Source: Paragordius varius
Lineage: Eukaryota; Nematomorpha
DNA: 64,000 nucleotides
Reading direction: 5' to 3'
Assembly: GCA_964247055.1 (NCBI GenBank)
Contig: OZ176050.1
Coordinates: 12,338,001-12,402,000, forward strand
A model generated the notes under the pieces. That model saw only the letters and a list, made by a program, of their open reading frames with translations, was not told the DNA's origin and did no database searches. A program made the translations under genes and the position numbers. Of this stretch, positions 56,801 to 64,000 are shown one piece after another; position 1 is the stretch's first letter, and each line of letters opens with the position of its first letter.

Positions 56801-58617
56801 AAATGCTTAAACATATAGATATATATTTTTTTATTTAAAATTTTTATTTCTTATACACTCTCGTTTAATATCAAGATATTATTACAATGTCAATCCACCA
56901 CCACCACCCCAACAAGGTAATGCATTGCAAAATGCAAATCAATCATCTCCGCATCAAAACAACACTACGCGTGAAAATAATTCCTCCGTTAGACCAGGTT
57001 TACATCATCATATACTTCCCTCGTATGTCAGGCGTTTTTCTGATGGTATCAATACTAATCAACATGGACGCGCCCCTAATGGTAATAACTGCAGTTTAAA
57101 GTTAATTATATCATTAGAGTGCTACAAAAAAAATTTTTTCTTCTAAAAATTAATTTTTAAGATTATTAATATAACCATAGTTTTCATTTTAAAAATTACA
57201 TAATGGCATATATTTTATCGATACCAATCAACATAGACTCGTCCCTAATGGTAATAACTGCAGTTTAAAGTTAATTTATATCATTAGAGTGCTACAAAAT
57301 CCTTTTTTTGCTAAAAATTAATTTATAAACCTACTAATATAACTATAGTTTTCATTTTAACAATTTAATAATGGCATATATTTCTTGGCTCCTTTTCATA
57401 ACGCTCAAAACTATAAATTAGGCCATTCTCATACTTTCGGTTTATAGATTCATATTATTGTTGACTCCTACATATAAAATCTTATTATTTTAATTTTTAC
57501 CATAATAAAATTATGTATAGATTTAAATAAATATAAGTTTTAAATTAAATGGTATGGTATGATTTTGGATTTTTACCTTTAAATCCTTCTTTCTCAATGA
57601 AGACATCTTGTGATTTCTAATTCATGGTTTCTTTTATACTGCTAAAAATTAACCGCAAAAGTTCTTTTCTTTGCATATTTTGTTCTTTCAAATACCAACA
57701 ACTTTATTGTAATTTGAGAAAAATTGAGATTTTTATTTTTTTTTTCCCCCGTCATTTTATAAATCATTTTGTCGCGCGATAAAATAGAAGAAGAATTTTC
57801 TCCTGATTCAAATTATAACCATCATCAGCATCATACATCTCAATCTATTCCGGTTCCCATTATTCGAACTAATGAGTTTGAACGATCAAATCATAATGAT
57901 ATTAGTAGACCTGTTAGACCACCTCCACCCTCCTTTTTAAGTAACGCGAATCAAGGTAATACACGTAATGAACCAACTTCTTTTGTTGTTCCTCCTTTAA
58001 GAAATCTGGAGAGCAGCAGCATTCACAATAATAATCCACAACACCAACATCATCGTAGACCAGTTCAATCAGGTACGTTGTCGACTTACTTTTGAATCTG
58101 GTCATAAACAAATAAGGGAATTAAAATGAAATTAGTTAAATTGAGAAATTAAACCTTAAAAAAGTTGAGCAGTATTGTGTATGTGTTGGTGGTGTGGTGA
58201 TATCTAGCAGCGAATATATATAGATATATAGATTGCATGATGATATTTATGAGGTAAATTGAGTGGATAGAAATATTGTTGCAAAACTTAAATTATTCCA
58301 TAAATATAACTATAATACCTCTTGCATATAAAATTGTAAATTTTATGTAAATACTTTATAATTCAGAACCAGTTCAATCGACCAATCAAGACTCTAAAAA
58401 TAATCCTAATAACGTTACACAAAATGTAACTAAAAGTAATGAAAATCCTGTTTCAAAAAGTGTCAGGCCTCGAAACGAAAGCACTGGCTCTGAATCGCAT
58501 AAAGCCACTTCCTCATTAAACTTTTCAACAGAAAATGTGACCACAAATCCCAACAAACCCGATGACAATAAAAATTCCGGTAAGCGATTTAAACTCATGG
58601 ACTTGGATATTGATTAA
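51335..58617 (+). CDS. RNF115/126-type RING-H2 E3 ubiquitin ligase
   Basis: Exons are 51335-51406, 51430-51680, 52014-52058, 52186-52257, 53817-53905, 54478-54627, 55048-55163, 55533-55735, 56263-56379, 56876-57081, 57788-58072 and 58367-58617. They sum to 1857 nt, or 618 residues. N-terminal zinc-ribbon: CHQC ... [12 protein letters not shown]. Middle: [20 protein letters not shown] as in RNF126. RING at ~232-272 with C3H2C3 ligands C232, C235, C250, H252, H255, C258, C269, C272 ([22 protein letters not shown]). It would transfer ubiquitin to misfolded or membrane-protein clients in the cytosol, by family knowledge. The protein is about twice the length of the vertebrate forms (about 300 residues) because of a ~345-residue His/Asn/Pro/Ser-rich tail. 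Exon 1 joins exon 2 across an apparent 23-base intron, the weakest part of the model. Confidence 0.85.
52279..52552. mobile_element. Family B MITE, copy B4 (RING gene intron 4)
   Basis: It starts ATACACCATTTACAGTTTAA and ends TTGTAAATGGTATA. The left arm has two AATTCACCCT words, mirrored by AGGGTGAATCTGAATTG and GGGTGGATTTGAATTG on the right. Confidence 0.7.
53317..53580. mobile_element. Family B MITE, copy B5 (RING gene intron 4)
   Basis: It starts TATACCATTTACACTTCAAA and ends AAAATGGTAT. Three AATTCACCCT-type words on the left are mirrored on the right. The right end runs into a (TA)n microsatellite. Confidence 0.7.
53579..53618. repeat. (TA)n microsatellite beside MITE B5
   Basis: A pure TA run of about 40 bases directly at the end of the MITE. 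Confidence 0.9.
53775..53816. repeat. (TA)n microsatellite forming the exon 5 splice acceptor
   Basis: The run ends in TATATAG, and exon 5 of the RING gene begins at the next base (ATTTATTGAATACGATTACC). The acceptor therefore has no pyrimidine tract beyond the TA repeat itself. Confidence 0.75.
55969..56249. mobile_element. Family C MITE, copy C6 (RING gene intron 8)
   Basis: It is flanked by TA, starts CGGTAAAAATTGAAATTATA and ends ATTTGAATTTTTACTG. The exon 9 acceptor (TACTTTCAG) begins only a dozen bases after its right end, as in receptor intron 7, but the donor lies ~230 bases before its left end. Confidence 0.7.
57048..57384. repeat. 169-bp tandem duplication across the exon 10 donor of the RING gene
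   Basis: Unit 1 (from ATCAATACTAATCAACATGG) covers the last 34 bases of exon 10 and 134 bases of intron 10. Unit 2 (from 57217, ATCGATACCAATCAACATAG) repeats it with about one difference in ten bases. Unit 2 therefore contains a decoy donor CCTAATG^GTAATA at 57251. Confidence 0.85.
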
Positions 58618-60469
58618 GAGATGCCTCTGCATTTGAACACTGCCTTTTATTTCATTGTGGGCGTGGCTGTAATCTAATGCAAGGAAATTGAGCACAATTT
58701 TATATGGACTGATCTTTCTTTTGATTTGTAACAGATTGATACTTTGTGTGATACTATTATATACCCCAAACCTTTTTTAAATTAAAATAAGATTTAACAC
58801 TTTTTTTAAATTAAGATAGCAAAGTCTTAGCTATACCCGCTACATTCTATGTATCATCATGCAATCTATTATTATATACATACCATCATTGCACACTATA
58901 ACCATACATGCTTGCTTATTAATATTTGGACTTTTTAATTTGCTGTTTTTAAACCGTTTTTTTCTTCAAATTATAGTTTTTTATGATATACTTATGAATT
59001 TAATAGTACCAAATGATTTGAAAAATAATGCATTATTTTTACATTTGAGAATGTTTGCTAAATTTTCATTTTTTTTGTTTTTTCTTTATAGATTGGTTTC
59101 ACTGGCGATGGCCCTGGTAAAATAATATAATATCAATACCTCATATATAAATACAATTTTCACATTCAAACACCCCGATCTAATTGATATTTCATTATTT
59201 TATATAAACAATTTTATTTTTCTGTAATTCAACAATTTGGCAATTGGTGAAGTTTTTACGACATATTTAACACAATAAAATTAATATTTAATTTTAATTT
59301 TTGGCGACCGTTATTCTGTAAATACTAAATATTTATATACATATCGAATATTGGCATCATCGGTTAATATTTATATAAATATTGTAAGAAAAATGCAATA
59401 AATTATTTTATTGAATACATCAAGTGATCTAAATCCTAGGATTTTATCTGCACAACAACCGACTTTAGTAATTCCAGTGGCGAGTGTTAGTTTATGTTTT
59501 AATTTTTTATCTTTTATATAGAAAAATGTGGTAGATTTTCACGGTGAAATGTATTTAAAATGACAGAAAAATTCGAATATTAATTAAACTTTGGATATTT
59601 TAAGAATTATGTTTTTGCGTATAGTTGTTTTATAATTCATTTTAGGTTTATTCCACTCCTAAATTATATATTTTTTCTTTCAATTCTAGTTTAATTTTTT
59701 TAAGAAAGCCGTTACGGGGGTAAAAAATATGTTCCCCTTTCATTTTATTTGATAAGTGGTTTAATAATGAGATACAATAGTTAAAAAACAACATTTATTT
59801 CATTATGAGAATAAAGGTAATTTTAGCGGGTTCGCGACATTGATAATTTGAAACTCTAGGTTAGCCATTCCTAATGTAGATGATATAGGCTTAACAGTTT
59901 AATTGTAAAAATTTCTTTGGATTTCTAAAAACTAGCCAGTTAATATCGTTTTGTAATCGTTTATTTTTAAATAGCTATTAACAATAAGCAGTTTTCCACC
60001 AAGTAGTATACGTTATTTTTCAAACTCTTAAATTGGAATATTTGTAAATTAATTAGACTTTTTTAAAAAATTTTAAGAGTGCCCTCACCGCAATCATTTT
60101 TTTTTTGATTTTAATCCCAAGATCGAATTTCTCATCTGTCATCTAATATACTAATTTATATTTCTCAATTTTTAATAATAACACTCCAAACAATTAATAA
60201 AATAAACTTACATACAACTTAACTACTGAAAAAGGATTATATTTAATAGATAAATACAAAGAGTAGCATCTTCCTCTTACCTCGGCCCTAAAATTTATTT
60301 TTATTTAATTTAAAACATAACTACCAAGTTTTCGATTCTGGTTAGGGCCGTAGATCATTCCAGGCCTGTCAAAATCAAATTTTCATGAAATAGCAAAAAT
60401 TGATAGAATACACCCAAATATGAAAATATTCATCCAAAACGATTTAATTTTCTTTTTTATGGTTTAAAC
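58618..60469. other. 3' flank of the RING ligase gene
   Basis: Presumed 3' UTR and intergenic DNA. An 88-residue Phe/Leu-rich frame at 58859-59125 is not gene-like. No element ends are seen. Confidence 0.35.
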
Positions 60470-60783
60470 CAGGAGAATCGCCCGCTGGCTACATGCGGCC
60501 CCGAGATCTTATGTGCGGTTCGAGCAAAATTCTGAAATCCATAATTTGCAAAAATATGCTCACAAAATCTTAGTAAAATTAATATTTTTTAAACAATTTA
60601 TTTAAATAAGTCTACCCAATTGGCAAGAACTAGAAAAAATGTTATATTGTGTTTGCATTTAACAGTCTTATATTTGGAATCTAATAAATTATTTATGAAT
60701 GCCCAAGTAAAATTCAAATGCGACCCGCCAGTTTTTATAGGAAAAAATGGGGCCCACGAAGCTATTTAAGTTGGACACACCTG
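60470..60783. mobile_element. hAT-type MITE
   Basis: It starts CAGGAGAATCGCCCGCTGG and ends AGTTGGACACACCTG. The outside 8-mers GTTTAAAC and GTGTAAGC agree at six positions. The interior has GCGGCCCCGAG and GCGACCCGCCAG words in inverted orientation, as in other hAT-like MITEs here. Confidence 0.55.
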
Positions 60784-60939
60784 GTGTAAGCTGAAGCAAA
60801 ATTTAGACTGTAATGAGTGCATAAAATTAAATTATTACTAATTTAACCATTTTTACTGTCCTAACTATTATTTTTACTCGATATAACTTTAACATTAATT
60901 AAAATATAAAAAACACTATTTTTTAAAAAAATAAAATTA

Positions 60940-61090
60940 GAAATAAAATGGCCGCGCAATTGTTTGATATGCTTTCACTGGAATTCATTAAAAATATTTT
61001 ATCTCAGTTAAAATTTATTAGATTGGAATAATGAAATTAAATTAAACTGTCCCTATTAGTTGTTTTTAATATTATCAAATAAAATAGGTA
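60940..61090. repeat. Family A fragment, copy A5
   Basis: The AAAATGGCCGCGCAATTGTT core and following sequence resemble the other family A cores. The ends are eroded. Confidence 0.35.
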
Positions 61091-62229
61091 TGGGTTATCC
61101 ACGCTCCCCATTTTTTTATTAAAATTTTAAGATTTTAATTTTATCAAAGAAGGTATTTTAAGTCTCATAAAAAGAACGCTAAAAATTTTTTTTATCATAC
61201 ATTATTAAAAAATAGTTTTTTTAGCATACTACGCCAAAAAATATCTGATAGCCAATTTTTTTCAGGTTTGCTTTGGGAAACGGTTATTTTCTTTATATAC
61301 TCTAATCTCCATCTATAAAAGTCAAAATTAAAATATTTTTAATCAAATTTAATCAATAAATATTGGAAAAATTATGTCAGCACAAGAAAACTAATCACGA
61401 TTAAACTTTATGAATGACTTCAAAGAAATTTTGATGGTGAATCTTGTTTAAAAATTATTTTTTCAGAGACTTAGAGAGTTCCATTTATATTGATTTATCT
61501 AGGTGAGTTTTATTTTATAAATTTCTAATGTTTTGAGTCAAACTTAACATGCAAAAAATAATTTTGTGTCATAGTCTATTTATAAAAAAACCTACCGTTT
61601 AAATAACTCTAGGTTTGTGAAAATAATAATCCTCCCATTTTCATATTTTTAAGATTTGAAAACGATAGCGGGAAATTTAATCTCCGTACAAAATAGCCAA
61701 ACAAATGCACTGTTCTTTTATTAAGCAACTTTTTTGTTTTAATTCTAAATTTTAATCCCTTGCCAAGGCTGTATAAAAGTGTCCGCTTATAATTAAAATG
61801 AAAATAATGGGACAACTAGTTTTTGTTAAACAAAGTTACTTAAGTTTTTTATTAAACTATTGTGGACGATGTTTTTTGATTATATATTGCAGAGAAGCCT
61901 TATATTATCTAACATCCTCATATTAGATGTTTTTGATATAATAAAAAATATCAAGATTTTAACATTACAGCTTTCCATTATTTCTTCTTGAAGGGTATGG
62001 CGTACCGAGAGAAGAGGGGGAACATAATTTACGGTCGCTTCATTGAGGCCACGAGTAATTTTGAATAAAAGTTTTGGTAACATACGCCTTTATCATGTGT
62101 ATTCATAAGTTCTAACCGGTTTAATTAATTAGACCTCTGCGAAAAGTAAGCAGAAGATTAATTTGATACAGGACCCATTTTGTTGATCTTACAATACACC
62201 CAAAATTTGATTTACCAAAAACTAGGTCT
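61091..62229. other. Intergenic DNA, nothing firm
   Basis: Two short minus frames (61609-61815 and 61880-62083) are not supported as genes. A TGGCGTACCGAGAGAAGAGG word at 61999 resembles the hAT end at 43377 and may be a solo remnant. Confidence 0.35.
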
Positions 62230-62830
62230 TACTTTTATCATTAAGCGGAAAGACAACATTTTAAGCATTTATTGCAATCAAGAAAGTGATGCTGTTGTAA
62301 GTTATGTATGTTAGTAGAACGTATGGTGAACATGCTTTATCAATTAACACCTGTCAAACATGGTTTTGAATATTAATGAAATCATATGAAAGAGTGTGAT
62401 TGCTGTGGTAGACCGCGCCACTGCAAAACAATTAAATGCAAGAGCTTTTGGATAATGACACAACTGAAACTCAACAACAATTGGCAGAAACACAAAGGTA
62501 TCCGGAATGAATCATAAAACATGGCAAAGTGATTTTGAAAATGATTATGCTTTGTCTCAAACAGTAAAATTAGATACACCTTAAAATCAATAGCTAATTT
62601 TTCCTCATCCGATGAACTCTCCTGACCTGATGCCACCTGACTTATTTCATGAATCAAGACCTTTGCAAAGTAGCTACTAATATCGAAGGCATTGTAATAA
62701 TGGTTTTCTACATGAGAAAATCAATTTTTCTGGCACGGCGCTGAGGGATAGGCAAAATGTTTAGAAGCTGATAGACAATGTTTGAATAATATAAATTGAT
62801 TTCCTTTCAAAATTAAATTTTTTTTCACAA
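62230..62830 (+). mobile_element. Mariner transposase relic with internal deletion
   Basis: Plus-strand fragments include GRPRHC, ELLDNDTTETQQQLAETQ (as in mariner LDEDxxQTQxxLAExL) and FPHPMNSPDLMPPDLF (the C-terminal PHPPYSPDLAPSDYH block). The N-terminal fragments and the C-terminal block are only ~90 bases apart, so the catalytic middle is missing. Frames change between fragments. The outer ends are not found. Confidence 0.65.
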
Positions 62831-63388
62831 AAAATCGCTTATGAATACACCTGGTAGGCAAATAAATATTTTTTAATCTATCGTTTAAAACTGTATCAAA
62901 TGACTTTTCGAATTTGGCTGTTTTTGGCCAATTTATAAATTTTAACTAATTTGGCGCTTAATTTTTAAAAATATAAAATGTTTCAAAAAATCTACAAAAA
63001 ATAAACTTCAATAACTAATTCTAATTTTTTTAAAGCTATAAGATCAAAAGTCTTTTTAATCCCTCTAAGCTAGAAAGAATCATAAATTGCCAAATTTTAG
63101 TTTTGTTTCAAATAAACATCATATCAAATTAATTTAAACTTTGATATAAGCCTACTTTATCATGAGATCAACTTTCCAGCCAAAAAAAACTATAAGACAA
63201 ATAATTTTTTATAAGCCAACCATATTTTTTAAACTTGACTAACCCTTTTTAGATTGCAATACCTTGAGAGAAATTTTGGGATATGTTTTTTATTAAGTAC
63301 CAGACTTTCAAATATGAAACAAAATATTAAGCCATAATGTTTTTAGGTTACATTGTTTGTTGCAAATATTGTATTATTTAAACTTACA

Positions 63389-63649
63389 GGGGTGAATTTA
63401 CCTGAAATGTATTTATACGGACAAAATCTAAAAATATAAAGACAAATATTTATCTAAAAGACAACCATACTTTTTAAAACTTTAATCTTTAAAATTTAAT
63501 ATTTATGTTATTGATATTATATCTATTTCAGACTTTACCACTTTAAACAATGAGTTATATTGAAATAAATCAAGAATTTGGTTGTCTTTTAGAAAAAAAT
63601 ATTTGTCTTTCTTATTTGCGTTTTGTCCGTATAATTTCAGTTTTTATTG
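63389..63649. mobile_element. Family C MITE, copy C7
   Basis: It contains TTATACGGACAAAATCTAAA near the left and GCGTTTTGTCCGTATAATTT near the right, before TTTTTATTG and TA. The interior AAAGACAACCATACTTTTTA is shared with C3 and C6. Confidence 0.65.
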
Positions 63650-63651
63650 TA

Positions 63652-64000
63652 ACATTCTTTAATGAAGCCTAAAATTTCAGATGGCTATCAAGTTTATTAT
63701 GAAGACCATTAAAATTATAAAAAATATAAGAAAAACGGATGTATATTAAATTTTCAATATTATTGCCGTGTATGTAATCAAGTTTTGAAATGTTTTATAA
63801 AAATTAATGCTGAGAAATAGAGATACTTAAACAAATCTAATCTCTCATCCATTCCTTACTGAATTTAATTAAAAATTTTATGAATCTGGGAAAATAGAAA
63901 AAATTAAGGATAAGCACCAACATTTTTGCCAAAAAATTACGAAATTCAATTATTATTATATATTATATATAATTTATTTATGTTCGTTCGATAAATTATA
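63652..64000. other. Window end, nothing recognised
   Basis: AT-rich DNA without supported features. Confidence 0.4.

Noticed and set aside
58859-59125. 88-codon hydrophobic frame
   Set aside because: In the 3' flank of the RING gene, Phe/Leu-rich with no start context or partner exon.
1-64000. LTR elements, Polintons, other viral fossils, CRISPR arrays, tRNA or rRNA genes
   Set aside because: Looked for on both strands by motif and repeat structure; nothing met the standard.

Overview
This is a strongly AT-rich window from an animal nuclear genome. It contains spliced genes with GT-AG introns, a sleepless/quiver-type three-finger protein, an RNF115/126-type RING ubiquitin ligase, a large receptor with YWTD propellers and sushi domains, and dense DNA-transposon debris. 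The three-finger gene leans towards a protostome, but I cannot name the species. Every exon model was built by hand from splice sites, phase and domain continuity. I saw no rRNA, tRNA, CRISPR array, LTR element or viral gene.

Layout. 1-13.9 kb is mostly repeats: a perfect 158-bp tandem duplication, an orphan Thr/Asn-rich gene on the minus strand (4152-5135), a three-level nest of elements (5.6-8.3 kb) and a decayed hAT element with a Helitron inside it (10.6-13.2 kb). 13.9-42.7 kb is one plus-strand gene. I could join 28 exons in phase into a 2605-residue type I membrane protein: signal peptide, three propeller+EGF units, five sushi domains, an acidic stalk, an ephrin-receptor-like Cys module, one transmembrane helix and a cytoplasmic tail. 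Its introns carry a long fold-back Tc1/mariner-like element, a hAT palindrome, a PIF/Harbinger element and several MITEs. 43.4-45.3 kb is a hAT relic. 46.2-48.0 kb (minus) is the three-finger gene. 48.45-49.2 kb (plus) is a small unrecognised three-exon gene lying head-to-head with it. 51.3-58.6 kb (plus) is the RING ligase in 12 exons. The rest holds MITEs and a mariner relic.

The most notable signal is intron 7 of the receptor gene. It coincides almost exactly with a MITE inserted at a TA. The terminal repeat of the MITE supplies the 5' splice site, and removing the MITE plus one TA restores an open, in-frame exon. Intron 19 has the same donor geometry with a more decayed copy. This looks like intron gain by a cut-and-paste DNA transposon, and a long fold-back element with related ends sits in intron 11 of the same gene. 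The genes do not form an operon or pathway; they are ordinary neighbours in a transposon-rich region.
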